A stretch of DNA of 50,964 bases, from NCBI GenBank assembly GCA_021373175.1, contig JAJFTE010000089.1:1-50964 (forward strand), in the 5' to 3' direction. This DNA is from Actinomycetes bacterium. GTDB taxonomy: Bacteria > Actinomycetota > Coriobacteriia > Anaerosomatales > Anaerosomataceae. A program made the position numbers and the translations under genes. Under the pieces are notes generated by a model. The model was given only the letters and a program-made list of their open reading frames with translations, was not told the origin of the DNA and did no database searches. Of the stretch, positions 27,243 through 36,138 are shown piece by piece; position 1 is the stretch's first letter, and every line of letters begins with the position of its first letter.

Positions 27243-28073
27243 GTGCCCGCCGATCTTCACATCCACTCGACAGCCTCGGATGGCACGTTTGCGCCCGCAG
27301 CGTTGGTCGACCTCGCGAGACAGACGGGCATCGGCACGATCGCCCTGGCCGATCACGACTCCGTAGACGGCGTCTCCGAAGCGCTCCAGGCCGGCATTTC
27401 CGCTGGGATCGCCGTCATCCCCGCCGTCGAGCTCTCGGCCGAGACGGCCGGACGCTCGGTGCATGTCCTCGGCTACTTTATCGACCACGGGAATCCAGGA
27501 CTGCTCGAGCATCTTGGCTTGCTTCGCCAGATACGCCTCGATCGCGCCCGCGAAATGGTTCGGGTGCTCACCGAGGCGGGCTACCGCGTTTCGCTTGACG
27601 ACGTGTTGGCGCGTAGCGCGGGAGGGAGCGTGGGGCGGGCACACGTCGCGCGTGCGCTTGCCGATGCCGGCCATGTCCCTACAACGAGAGCCGCGTTCGA
27701 GCACCTGATCGGTCGCGGGAAGCCGTTCTACGTGGCTAAGCCCGTCGCAACTCCCGAAGCCGTCATCGCGACGATCAACGCAGCCGGCGGGATCGCGGTG
27801 TTGGCACACCCGTGCGTCAGCGGAGCGGAGGACCTCATCGGAGCGCTCGCAGCGAATGGACTCGCCGGAATCGAAGCGTTCCACGCGCAGCACACCGCCG
27901 ACGAGCGCGTGCGCCTCGTCCGGATCGCCGCACGCTACGGGCTGACCGTCACAGGCGGGTCCGACTTCCACGGATCAGGCGAGGGAAGAGCGCTTGGCGA
28001 CGGCGGCATGTCGGACGGCCAGTTCGCGGCGTTCCTGCGATTCGCACGGCTTCGAGGGGTTCGGCTTTCGTGA
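27243..28073 (+). CDS. PHP-domain phosphoesterase (RNase AM / YciV type)
   Basis: Members of this PHP family remove 5'-terminal nucleotides from short RNAs and hydrolyse 3',5'-nucleotide bisphosphates. The 276-residue protein begins with DLHIHSTASDGTF (H6, H8, D13), then ADHDSVDGV (D37, H38), the metal-binding E63 in PAVELSAE, and ends with GGSDFHGSG. GTG 27243 follows spoVS by 11 bp. The miaB start overlaps its stop by four bases. The exact substrate is uncertain. Confidence 0.85.
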   Translation: MPADLHIHSTASDGTFAPAALVDLARQTGIGTIALADHDSVDGVSEALQAGISAGIAVIPAVELSAETAGRSVHVLGYFIDHGNPGLLEHLGLLRQIRLDRAREMVRVLTEAGYRVSLDDVLARSAGGSVGRAHVARALADAGHVPTTRAAFEHLIGRGKPFYVAKPVATPEAVIATINAAGGIAVLAHPCVSGAEDLIGALAANGLAGIEAFHAQHTADERVRLVRIAARYGLTVTGGSDFHGSGEGRALGDGGMSDGQFAAFLRFARLRGVRLS

Positions 28074-29401
28074 GAACCTACTTTGTGCGCACGTTCGGCT
28101 GCCAGATGAACAAGCACGACTCGGAGCGCATCGCTGGCATGCTTGAGACGCAACTCGGCCTCACCCAGGCACCATCACCCGAGACCGCCGATGTGGTCGT
28201 GTTCAACACATGCGCGGTGCGTGAGGGTGCCGAGGAACGCCTCCGTGGCCAGGTGTCGTCGCTGAAGGCTGCAAAGACCGGCCCGAATCCGGACGTCATC
28301 ATCGCCGTTGGTGGCTGCATCGCCCAGCGCGACGGCGAAATGCTGCTGTCGTACCTCCCGCACGTCGACATCGTCTTCGGCACGCACAACGTTGGCGCTC
28401 TGCCATCGCTCATCACAAGCGCCAGCGAAACGCGCGCGGCAACGGTCCAGGTGCTGGCCGAAGGAACCGAGTTCGCGAGCGATCTTCCCTCGATTCGCGA
28501 GCACACGTGGCACGCCTGGGTGCCGATCACGGTCGGGTGCAACAATTTCTGCACCTACTGCATCGTGCCGTACGTCCGTGGCAAAGAGCGTTCGCGTTCA
28601 TTCGATGACATCGTGGCCGAGGCCGAGCGTCTGGTGGCCGACGGCGTCGTCGAGATCACGCTCCTCGGGCAGAACGTCAATTCATACGGGCGCGACCTGT
28701 ACGGCGAGTCGCGTTTCCCGGACGTGCTCCGGCGTGTTGCGCAAACCGGCGTTCGCCGGCTGCGGTTCGTCACCAGCCACCCCAAGGACCTCTCGGACGA
28801 GACCATCGCAGTCATGGCGTCCACGCCGCAGGTCTGCCACTCGCTGCATCTGCCCGTCCAGAGCGGCTCGAACCGGATCCTTTCTGCGATGCATCGCCGG
28901 TACACCAGCGAGGCGTACCTGGCGCTCGTCGAGCGCCTGTACACGGCGATTCCTGACCTTGCGCTCTCAACGGATGTCATCGTCGGCTTCCCTGGCGAGA
29001 CCGACGCCGATTTCGAAGAGACCCTGGACCTCGTTCGGCATGCTCGCTTCGACCAGGCCTTCACCTTCCTCTATTCGCCGAGAGAAGGAACGCCCGCCGC
29101 ACAGCTGAAGAACACCGTCTCGCGCAACGTCATGCAGAAGCGGTTCGACCGCCTTGTAGCGATCGTGCAGTCCTTGGCGTACGCGAAGAACCAGCGTTAC
29201 CTTGGAACCGTGCAGGAGATCCTGATCGAAGGGGTCTCACGACGGGACCCCGGTGTGATCACCGGACGCACGGACAGCAACAAAGTCGTTCACGCGCCGA
29301 TCCCGGCGGGAGAGAGCGCCGAGGCGCTCGCCGGGACGTTCGCACGCGTTGCGATCGATGAAGCGCAAACCTGGTTCCTCTGGGGACACTTCGAAGGGTA
29401 A
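28070..29401 (+). CDS. miaB: tRNA-2-methylthio-N6-dimethylallyladenosine synthase
   Basis: MiaB methylthiolates i6A37 of tRNA. The frame is open much further upstream inside the PHP gene, but GTG 28070 gives MRTYFVRTFGCQMN, the family start, and 443 residues. MTTase-domain cysteines are C11, C48 and C83; the radical-SAM cluster is C157, C161 and C164 in GCNNFCTYCIVPYVRGKERS, diagnostic for MiaB. A TRAM domain closes the protein. miaA, which makes its substrate, is the second gene downstream. Confidence 0.95.
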   Translation: MRTYFVRTFGCQMNKHDSERIAGMLETQLGLTQAPSPETADVVVFNTCAVREGAEERLRGQVSSLKAAKTGPNPDVIIAVGGCIAQRDGEMLLSYLPHVDIVFGTHNVGALPSLITSASETRAATVQVLAEGTEFASDLPSIREHTWHAWVPITVGCNNFCTYCIVPYVRGKERSRSFDDIVAEAERLVADGVVEITLLGQNVNSYGRDLYGESRFPDVLRRVAQTGVRRLRFVTSHPKDLSDETIAVMASTPQVCHSLHLPVQSGSNRILSAMHRRYTSEAYLALVERLYTAIPDLALSTDVIVGFPGETDADFEETLDLVRHARFDQAFTFLYSPREGTPAAQLKNTVSRNVMQKRFDRLVAIVQSLAYAKNQRYLGTVQEILIEGVSRRDPGVITGRTDSNKVVHAPIPAGESAEALAGTFARVAIDEAQTWFLWGHFEG

Positions 29402-29433
29402 GAACGAAGGTAGAGACCCGGGAGGTGTTCGCC

Positions 29434-30798
29434 GTGACTGAGATCCTTGGAATCATCGCCCCTCATCCGCCGATCATGGTTCCTGTCGTAGGGGGCCGCG
29501 ACGCGGACGTCACATCGGCATCCGCGGCAGCGATGCACGAGGCCGGTCGTGTGCTCGAAGCATTCTCACCGCAGACGGTGGTGATCATGTCACCCCACAG
29601 TCCAGCGGCTCAGGATGCATTCATCATTGACACGGCCCCGCACGCGGCGGGTTCGTTCGAACAGTTCGGGGCAGGGGGCACGCGACTCTCGTACGCGACT
29701 GATGTCGAGTTCGCCCGCACGCTGCTTTCGGAGTTGGAGGCCGAAGATATCAACGTGATAGACCGGGCGCAGTTCCCATCGCTTCATTCTGGCGTCCTCG
29801 ACCATGGAGTGCTCGTCCCCATGAGCTTCCTCGACCCTGCGGGACGCTGGCCCATCGTGAACCTGTCGCTATCGTGGCTCCCATACGAAGTGCACCATCG
29901 TCTCGGCCAGGTGATCACGGGCGTGGCGGCCAGGCTCGGCAGACGCATCGCGTTCGTCGCAAGCGGCGATTGCAGCCATCGCCTCAAGCCAGAAGCGCCC
30001 GCCGGCTTCTCGCCGAGAGCGGCCGAGTTCGACCGCACCCTCGTTAACCTTGTCGCCGCAGGGGACTTCGACGGGCTCATGCACATCGAACCCGCACTCG
30101 TCGAGGCAGCGGGCGAGTGCGGCCTGCGCTCGTTCGTCACGCTCGGCGGAGTCATTCCGGGGGCCGCTACCCGCGTTCTGTCGTACGAGGGCCCTTGGGG
30201 CGTCGGCTACATGACAGCGCTCGTCGCCGAGCCGGCACTGCTGGATCGGCTGCTCACGCCAGACGCAGGCGGCAAAGGCGGGATGCCAGGCAGCGACGAG
30301 ACCGAGCCGGTCGCGCTGGCGCGGCGAGCGATCGATGCCTACGTCCGTGAGCACCGGGTGATCGACCCGGGACCCGTGGAAGGGTTGCTCGGCACACGTG
30401 CCGGCGCGTTCGTGAGCCTCCACCGGGGCCACGACCTGCGGGGATGTATCGGCACGATAGCGCCCACCACCGATTCGCTTGCCTCGGAGATCGTACACAA
30501 CGCGATCCAGGCGGCGACCGCCGACCCAAGATTTCCCGAGCTGGCGCCGTCCGAGCTTGCGGGCCTGGACATCTCCGTCGATGTGCTGCACGAACCCGAG
30601 CCCGCAACCTTCGACGACCTCGATCCATCGCGCTTCGGTGTGATTGTCACCGCCGACTGGCGTCGCGGCCTGCTGCTGCCAGACCTCGAGGGCGTCGACA
30701 CGCCCGAGCAGCAGGTGTCCATCGCTATGAGCAAAGCGGGCATCTCGCCCGGCGAACGCATACGACTCGAGCGTTTCCTCGTGGACCGGTACCACTGA
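29434..30798 (+). CDS. MEMO-AMMECR1 fusion protein (AmmeMemoRadiSam systems B and A)
   Basis: The protein joins an N-terminal MEMO/LigB-type domain (about residues 1-270; GIIAPHPPIM, MSPHSP, SLHSGVLDHGVLVPMS, ASGDCSHRL) to a C-terminal AMMECR1 domain (about 280-450; GAFVSLHRGHDLRGCIGTI, DPRFPEL, RRGLLLPDLEGVDTPEQQ). In other bacteria these are partners of a radical-SAM protein in a system of unknown function; none is visible here. GTG 29434 is preferred over GTG 29425 because the ribosome site GGAGG (29421-29425) is correctly spaced for it. It lies between miaB and miaA. Confidence 0.87.
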   Translation: MTEILGIIAPHPPIMVPVVGGRDADVTSASAAAMHEAGRVLEAFSPQTVVIMSPHSPAAQDAFIIDTAPHAAGSFEQFGAGGTRLSYATDVEFARTLLSELEAEDINVIDRAQFPSLHSGVLDHGVLVPMSFLDPAGRWPIVNLSLSWLPYEVHHRLGQVITGVAARLGRRIAFVASGDCSHRLKPEAPAGFSPRAAEFDRTLVNLVAAGDFDGLMHIEPALVEAAGECGLRSFVTLGGVIPGAATRVLSYEGPWGVGYMTALVAEPALLDRLLTPDAGGKGGMPGSDETEPVALARRAIDAYVREHRVIDPGPVEGLLGTRAGAFVSLHRGHDLRGCIGTIAPTTDSLASEIVHNAIQAATADPRFPELAPSELAGLDISVDVLHEPEPATFDDLDPSRFGVIVTADWRRGLLLPDLEGVDTPEQQVSIAMSKAGISPGERIRLERFLVDRYH

Positions 30799-30799
30799 C

Positions 30800-31771
30800 G
30801 TGACGGCGTCTATCATGCCCGGCAGGGTCCGACCGGCGGTGATCGCGATCGTCGGTGCTACATGCGTCGGGAAGACTGAGACTGCCGAGGACCTCGCGGT
30901 GCGGGTGAACGGCCAAATCGTGAGCGCCGACTCCATGCAGGTGTATCGCGGCATGAACATCGGCACCGCGAAACCCGCCCCCGAACGTCGCCGCGTCCCG
31001 TACCACTGCATCGACCTCATCGATTGCGGCACGCCGTACTCTGCTGCGCTCTTCCAGCGCGATGCGCGAGCGGCGATCGACCTGATAGCCGCGGACGGCG
31101 GCCTCCCGATCGTCTGCGGCGGCACTGGGCTCTACCTCCGTGCGGCCCTGGACGACTGGGAGTTCCCGGCAGGCGAGTCGGCAACGCCCGCTCGCTTCCG
31201 CCTGGAAGCGCTGGCCGATGAGCTTGGCCCGGACGCCCTCCATGCGCGCCTGGCCCAGGTCGACCCTGCCGCGGCGGCCGAGATTCACCCGAACAACGTG
31301 CGCCGCGTGGTTCGTGCGCTTGAGATGGCCGAACACGGCAAATCCTATGCTGAGCAGGCCGAGCGGTTCTCGGAACGAACGTCGTGGTATCCCATGACGT
31401 TCATAGGGCTCACGATGCAACGCTCCGAGCTCTACGCTCGCATCGAGGAGCGGGTCGACGCTATGCTTCGTGCCGGGCTCCTTGGCGAGGTCGCCGGCCT
31501 GCTCGCGTCCGGATATCGCGACGCGCTTACAGCTTCACAGGCGATCGGCTACAAGGAGCTGGTGCCGGTGTTGGAGGGAACGACCACGCTTTCCGAGGCG
31601 ACCGCCGCGATCAAGCAGGCGACCCGTCGCTACGCGAAACGTCAGTCCACGTGGTTTCGCGCCGATCCGCGCATCCGCTGGCTGGACGTGACTGGACTGT
31701 CAGCCGCCGAGCGCAGCGCCGGTGTGCTCGAGCTGCTAGAATCCTCCTTGCCACAACTCACTCATGACTGA
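30800..31771 (+). CDS. miaA: tRNA dimethylallyltransferase
   Basis: MiaA transfers a dimethylallyl group to A37 of tRNAs, giving the substrate of MiaB. The P-loop reads VGATCVGKTETAE, unusual in having Ala-Thr-Cys where most have Pro-Thr-Ala. SADSMQVYRGMNIGTAKP, CGGTGLYLRA and the C-terminal QATRRYAKRQSTWFR are typical. GTG 30800 starts one base after the fusion gene; ATG 30815 is an alternative. Length is about 323 residues. Its end overlaps the earliest possible dapF start. Confidence 0.93.
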   Translation: MTASIMPGRVRPAVIAIVGATCVGKTETAEDLAVRVNGQIVSADSMQVYRGMNIGTAKPAPERRRVPYHCIDLIDCGTPYSAALFQRDARAAIDLIAADGGLPIVCGGTGLYLRAALDDWEFPAGESATPARFRLEALADELGPDALHARLAQVDPAAAAEIHPNNVRRVVRALEMAEHGKSYAEQAERFSERTSWYPMTFIGLTMQRSELYARIEERVDAMLRAGLLGEVAGLLASGYRDALTASQAIGYKELVPVLEGTTTLSEATAAIKQATRRYAKRQSTWFRADPRIRWLDVTGLSAAERSAGVLELLESSLPQLTHD

Positions 31772-31799
31772 GGAAGCCGCTTACGGAAGGGACTTCGAC

Positions 31800-32678
31800 G
31801 TGGACCTGACGTTCACCAAGATGAACGGCCTCGGCAACGATTTCGTCTTCATCGAAGACGTAGACGAGCGGTGGGACCTCGACTCCTCGGCCGTTCAGTG
31901 GCTCTGCGACCGGCACTTCGGTGTTGGAGCGGACGGGGTCATCCTCGTACGGCCCGCCACCGACCCTGCCGCGGACTACGCGATGCTGTACTACAACGCG
32001 GACGGTTCGCTTGCCGAGATGTGCGGTAACGGGGCACGCTGCTTCGCGAAGTATGTCGTGGACCGCGGGCTTATCGCGCCGACCGCCGAGTCGCTCGTGG
32101 TCCAGACGCTCGGCGGACTCAGACCGGTGACCTTCACCCGCGACGGGCAGGGCGACCTGTCCACCGCGACGGTCGACATGGGCGAGCCGGTACTCACACC
32201 CGCGCTGATCCCGGCTACCTTCGATGGAGAGATGGTCTATGACTGCCCTATCGAGACGGAACGTGGTACGTTCAACGTCACCGTTGTAAGTATGGGCAAC
32301 CCGCATGCGGTCATCTGGGTGGACGACGTCGACGAGACGCCCGTCACCACGCTGGGCCCGCTGATCGAAACGCATCCTGCATTTCCTCAACACACGAACG
32401 TCGAGTTCGCCCAGCTCATCGACACCCAGACCGTGCGTGCGCGCGTCTGGGAACGTGGCGTTGGCGAAACGCTGGCGTGCGGCACGGGCGCCTGCGCGAC
32501 CCTTGTGGCGGCAGTGCTCAGTTGCCGGACCGGACGCGGCGCCACCATCGAACTACCCGGTGGTGAGCTCACGGTCCGGTGGCACGAGAACGGCCGCGTC
32601 TACCTGAGTGGCTCCGCCGCCGAGGTGTTCACAGGCGCGATCGAGCTGCCTGAAGACGACGAAGACGCGGACCGCTGA
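31800..32678 (+). CDS. dapF: diaminopimelate epimerase
   Basis: DapF interconverts LL- and meso-diaminopimelate. GTG 31800 gives MDLTFTKMNGLGNDF, the family start, and follows GGAAGGGA; the upstream ATG 31764 would add 12 residues and overlap miaA. The two catalytic cysteines are C75 in MCGNGARC and C227 in LACGTGACA. Length is 292 residues. dapL follows after a hairpin-containing gap, so the last two meso-DAP steps are neighbours. Confidence 0.95.
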   Translation: MDLTFTKMNGLGNDFVFIEDVDERWDLDSSAVQWLCDRHFGVGADGVILVRPATDPAADYAMLYYNADGSLAEMCGNGARCFAKYVVDRGLIAPTAESLVVQTLGGLRPVTFTRDGQGDLSTATVDMGEPVLTPALIPATFDGEMVYDCPIETERGTFNVTVVSMGNPHAVIWVDDVDETPVTTLGPLIETHPAFPQHTNVEFAQLIDTQTVRARVWERGVGETLACGTGACATLVAAVLSCRTGRGATIELPGGELTVRWHENGRVYLSGSAAEVFTGAIELPEDDEDADR

Positions 32679-32738
32679 GACGAGCGGCAGACGGCGCACG
32701 CCGACCGCACGAGCACCACGCTTCTGCTACCATGTTCC

Positions 32739-32763
32739 GAACGCCGGCGATGTGCCGGCGTTC
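32739..32763 (+). terminator. strong hairpin between dapF and dapL
   Basis: GAACGCCGGC / GCCGGCGTTC is a perfect 10-bp stem with loop GATGT. There is no T-run after it, so it may be a weak terminator, an mRNA-stability element or a dapL leader structure. The dapL ribosome site AAGGGGAG lies about 15 bp downstream. Confidence 0.5.
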
Positions 32764-32793
32764 AGCCGACCGAAGTGAAGGGGAGCCATCACC

Positions 32794-33951
32794 GTGAGGA
32801 CCGCCCAGCGCATCGCCAACCTACCGCCGTATCTGTTCGCCGAGATCGACCGGAAGAAGGAGGCCAAGCAGGCGCAGGGCATCGACGTGATCTCGCTCGG
32901 CATCGGCGATCCTGACACCCCTACGCCCGAGCATATCGTCGATGCGATGGCCAAGGCGATCCGCAATCCCAAGAACCATCAGTATCCTTCGTACCCCGGA
33001 TCCAAAGCGTACCGGCACGCCGCGGCGACGTGGATGATGAATCGTTTCGGCGTCAAGGTCGACCCCGACACAGAGACGCTCGCGCTGATCGGCAGCAAAG
33101 AGGGCATCGCGCACCTGTTCCCCGCATTCGTCGACCCCGGTGAGTACACGCTTGTTCCGGGTTGCGGATACCCGGTGTATCACACTGGCGGCATCCTTTC
33201 CGGCGGTCTCACGCATTGGATGCCGATGACGGCCGAGAACGGCTTTCTGGCGGACTTCGAGAGCACGCCGGCTGACGTGCTCGCCAGGGCCAAGATGATG
33301 TTCCTCTCGTACCCTAACAACCCCACCTCGGCCATCGCCACACCCGAGTACTTCGACCGCGCGATCGCGTTCGCTCGCGAGCACGATCTGCTGCTCGTCC
33401 ATGACAATGCCTACTCCGAGATCGCGTTCGACGGGTACCGCGCGCCGAGCCTGCTGGAACGTCCCGGCGCCAAAGACGTGGCGATCGAGCTGTTCAGCTG
33501 CAGCAAGGCGTACAACATGACCGGCTGGCGCGTTGCGTTCGCCGTGGGCAATCCCGAGGCGATCAAGGCGTTCGCCACGGTCAAGAGCAACATCGACTCC
33601 GGTGTGTTCACGGCGGTGCAGGACGCCGCCATCGAAGCGCTGACCGGTCCGCAGGATTCTATTGTCGCGCTCAATGCGCTGTATCAGCGTCGCCGCGACC
33701 TGGTCATGGAGGCTCTCGACACAATCGGTCTTGAGGCCGCCACGCCGAAGGCGACGATCTACATTTGGGCAAGAGTCCCCAAGAGCTTTACCTCGGCATC
33801 ATTCGCAGCCAAGGTCCTCGACGAAGCGAACGTCATCGTTGCGCCGGGCAGCTCGTACGGTCCAAGCGGCGAGGGATACATCCGCATCAGCCTCACCACG
33901 CCGGACGCCCGGCTTGAAGAGGCGATCGAGCGCATCAAGAATACTCTCTGA
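32794..33951 (+). CDS. dapL: LL-diaminopimelate aminotransferase
   Basis: DapL converts tetrahydrodipicolinate directly to LL-diaminopimelate with glutamate, bypassing the acylated intermediates. The 385-residue class I aminotransferase begins MRTAQRIANLPPYLFAEID and has LGIGDPDTPTP, LSYPNNPTSA and the PLP lysine K238 in SCSKAYNMTGWR. GTG 32794 follows AAGGGGAG. With lysC, dapA, dapB and dapF also here, the DAP-aminotransferase route is nearly complete. A related class I enzyme is possible but less likely given the context. Confidence 0.88.
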   Translation: MRTAQRIANLPPYLFAEIDRKKEAKQAQGIDVISLGIGDPDTPTPEHIVDAMAKAIRNPKNHQYPSYPGSKAYRHAAATWMMNRFGVKVDPDTETLALIGSKEGIAHLFPAFVDPGEYTLVPGCGYPVYHTGGILSGGLTHWMPMTAENGFLADFESTPADVLARAKMMFLSYPNNPTSAIATPEYFDRAIAFAREHDLLLVHDNAYSEIAFDGYRAPSLLERPGAKDVAIELFSCSKAYNMTGWRVAFAVGNPEAIKAFATVKSNIDSGVFTAVQDAAIEALTGPQDSIVALNALYQRRRDLVMEALDTIGLEAATPKATIYIWARVPKSFTSASFAAKVLDEANVIVAPGSSYGPSGEGYIRISLTTPDARLEEAIERIKNTL

Positions 33952-33973
33952 GGAGGCGGCACACGCCGCGATC

Positions 33974-35308
33974 ATGAGCACGAACCCGAAGCGCTTTGTC
34001 CCGCACGAGGTCACTCGCGAGGTCGCGGATCGCGCCGTTCTCGTCGGCGTCGACCGCGGACGCAGTGACGGCTGGTCTGTCTCGGACGACCTTGAAGAAC
34101 TCGGACGGCTCGCTGACACCGCCGGTGCGGTCGTTGTGGGCACGGTGACGCAGCGCCTTGATCGGCCGAACCCGCGCACGTTCATCGGCAAGGGCAAAGC
34201 CGAGGAGATCGCTGACCTCGTCCGCGAGAGCGACGCGACGCTCGTGGTGTTCGACGACGACTTGAGCCCGTCGCAGCAGTCGAATATTGAGACCCTGATC
34301 CCGGAAATCAAAGTACTGGACCGTACTGCGCTCATTCTCGACATCTTCGCGCTCCACGCGAAAAGCCGCGAGGGCCGTCTGCAGGTAGAACTCGCGCAGA
34401 TGGAATACCTGCTTCCGCGGCTCCGCGGACTCTGGCGCCACTTCGGCCAGGCAGCGGCAGCCTCGGGCGGGTCGCTCGGCATCGGTACCCGCGGACCTGG
34501 CGAGACGCAACTCGAGACCGACCGTCGCCTCGCGCGGCAGCGAATCCAGGACCTCAGACGAGAGCTTCAGCATGTCGCCAGTAACCGCGATACCCAGCGA
34601 AGGGAGCGAGCGCGCTCGGGAGTGTTCCGCGTCGCGCTTGTCGGCTACACGAACGCGGGAAAATCGACGCTCCTAAACGCGCTCACAGACGCCGGTGTCC
34701 TGGTGGAGGACAGGCTCTTCGCCACGCTCGACGCCACAACCCGCAGGCTCGAGCTTCCCGAGGGCAGGGAGATCACGCTCACCGACACCGTCGGATTCAT
34801 CAACAAGCTTCCTCACGGACTGGTCGAGGCATTCAAGTCGACGCTGGACGAGGTTCGAGAAGCCGAGTTGCTACTGCACGTGGTCGATGCGTCACACAGC
34901 CTCGCGCGGGCGCAGATCGCTGCCGTCAACGAGGTGCTCGGCGAAATCCAGGCGGCTGATCGGCCCCAGGTCCTCGTCTTCAACAAGTGTGACCTGATCT
35001 CGAACGACGAACTCGACAGGATGCGGGCGGCGTCGCCGAACGCGCTGTTCGTTTCGGGTGCCACCGGGCAGGGCCTTGAGGGGTTGCTCGATCGCATCGC
35101 GGTCGAAGCCTCCCGCGCCGAGGAAACCGTCGAGGTGCTCGTGCCGTATACCCGGGGCGAGTTGGTTCGGCTGGCACATGAACGGGCGCGCATCATCACC
35201 GAAGAGCACACGGCCGAGGGCACGCATCTGATCTTCACAGCCAGCCCTGGTGTTGCCGCTCAGTTCGCCGGGCTTGTCGTCCTGAAAGCCGACGTGATAG
35301 ACGACTAG
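33974..35308 (+). CDS. hflX: GTPase HflX
   Basis: HflX is a ribosome-associated GTPase that splits stalled or hibernating 70S ribosomes. The long upstream frame inside dapL is rejected; ATG 33974 gives [13 protein letters not shown] and 444 residues. The HflX domain contains [20 protein letters not shown] and SQQSNIE, followed by a helical segment with [12 protein letters not shown]. The G domain has GYTNAGKST (224-232), DTVGFI and NKCD. Its stop codon interlocks with the lexA stop on the other strand. Confidence 0.95.
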   Translation: MSTNPKRFVPHEVTREVADRAVLVGVDRGRSDGWSVSDDLEELGRLADTAGAVVVGTVTQRLDRPNPRTFIGKGKAEEIADLVRESDATLVVFDDDLSPSQQSNIETLIPEIKVLDRTALILDIFALHAKSREGRLQVELAQMEYLLPRLRGLWRHFGQAAAASGGSLGIGTRGPGETQLETDRRLARQRIQDLRRELQHVASNRDTQRRERARSGVFRVALVGYTNAGKSTLLNALTDAGVLVEDRLFATLDATTRRLELPEGREITLTDTVGFINKLPHGLVEAFKSTLDEVREAELLLHVVDASHSLARAQIAAVNEVLGEIQAADRPQVLVFNKCDLISNDELDRMRAASPNALFVSGATGQGLEGLLDRIAVEASRAEETVEVLVPYTRGELVRLAHERARIITEEHTAEGTHLIFTASPGVAAQFAGLVVLKADVIDD

Positions 35309-35931
35309 AGACGCCTGAAGAGCGCAACGACTTTGCCGAGGATCGTGACGTCGCGTGCGTAGATCGGCTCCATCGCAGCGTTCTCGGGTTGCAGCCTGAT
35401 CCTGTCTGTCTCGCGGAAGTAGCGCTTCACAGTGGCCTCGTCATCGATCATAGCGACAACGATCTCGCCGTTGACTGCTGTCGATTGTTGACGAACGACG
35501 ACGAAGTCGCCGTCGAGGATACCCGCCTCGATCATGCTTTCACCCTTCACGCGCAAGATAAAGGTGGACTCGCCTGCGCCAAGCTCCGCGGGGAGCGCCA
35601 CCGTCGATTCGATGTTCTCGGCCGCGAGGATGGGCGACCCTGCGGCCACGGAGCCGAGCAACGGCACCGCCCGAACCTTGCCGTAATCCACCGCTCGCTC
35701 GGTGTCCCGATAATCGAGCACTTCGAGCGCACGGGGCTTACTCGGATCGCGACGGAGGAATCCCTTTTCTTCCAGAGCTGCCAGGTGCGAGTGCACCGTG
35801 GACGACGACGACAGACCAACCGCTTCACCGATCTCTCGCACCGACGGGGGAAAGCCACGCCGGTGTATCTCCGCGCGGATGAAATCGAGTATCTGCCGCT
35901 GACGCTTCGTAAGCTCGGAGCGGTATTCCAT
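35305..35931 (-). CDS. lexA: SOS repressor LexA
   Basis: LexA represses SOS genes and cleaves itself when RecA filaments form. The 208-residue protein has a winged-helix N-domain ([33 protein letters not shown]), the Ala97-Gly98 cleavage site in VAAGSP, catalytic Ser132 in GESMI and Lys169 in DEATVKRYF. It converges with hflX, sharing the four bases CTAG at 35305-35308. It diverges from a LysM protein across a region with a perfect and a near-perfect SOS box, implying autoregulation. Confidence 0.96.
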   Translation of the reverse strand: MEYRSELTKRQRQILDFIRAEIHRRGFPPSVREIGEAVGLSSSSTVHSHLAALEEKGFLRRDPSKPRALEVLDYRDTERAVDYGKVRAVPLLGSVAAGSPILAAENIESTVALPAELGAGESTFILRVKGESMIEAGILDGDFVVVRQQSTAVNGEIVVAMIDDEATVKRYFRETDRIRLQPENAAMEPIYARDVTILGKVVALFRRL

Positions 35932-35945
35932 CGAGTCCCCCTGAC

Positions 35946-35995
35946 CGAAAGCGCGTTCGTGATCTCAGTGTACGACGTCACGCGGAACCGTGCAA
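35946..35995 (-). promoter_or_regulatory. lexA promoter with near-consensus SOS box at +1
   Basis: On the minus strand, TTGCAC (35995-35990) and TACACT (35972-35967) are spaced exactly 17 bp, pointing at lexA. Just downstream, at the predicted start site, CGAACGCGCTTTCG (35959-35946) differs from CGAAC-N4-GTTCG by one base. LexA bound there would block its own transcription. The hexamers and box are seen; the autoregulation is inferred. Confidence 0.55.
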
Positions 35996-36015
35996 ACATG
36001 CGTTCGCTTTCGTGC

Positions 36016-36044
36016 TTGCATACGAACAGGTGTTCGCCTATGAT
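36016..36044 (+). promoter_or_regulatory. SOS promoter of the LysM gene with perfect LexA box
   Basis: TTGCAT (36016-36021) and TATGAT (36039-36044) are spaced 17 bp, and the spacer holds CGAACAGGTGTTCG (36023-36036), a perfect CGAAC-N4-GTTCG operator. On the opposite strand TTATCA and TATGCA flank the same box, so a second lexA promoter may share it. Confidence 0.85.
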
Positions 36045-36138
36045 AACGGGGCACACACGTTCGTCTTTGCTCCGCTGCATGTCAGAGCCCGCTGTTATCC
36101 TCTCGATATCGAATCGCAAGCGGCAAGGGGAGTACGAA

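Noticed and set aside
35389-36138. A long plus-strand reading frame running antisense through lexA into the LysM gene
   Set aside because: It is an open frame created by GC-rich codon bias; the real gene starts at ATG 36139 with a ribosome site, and the upstream part opposes a clear lexA.
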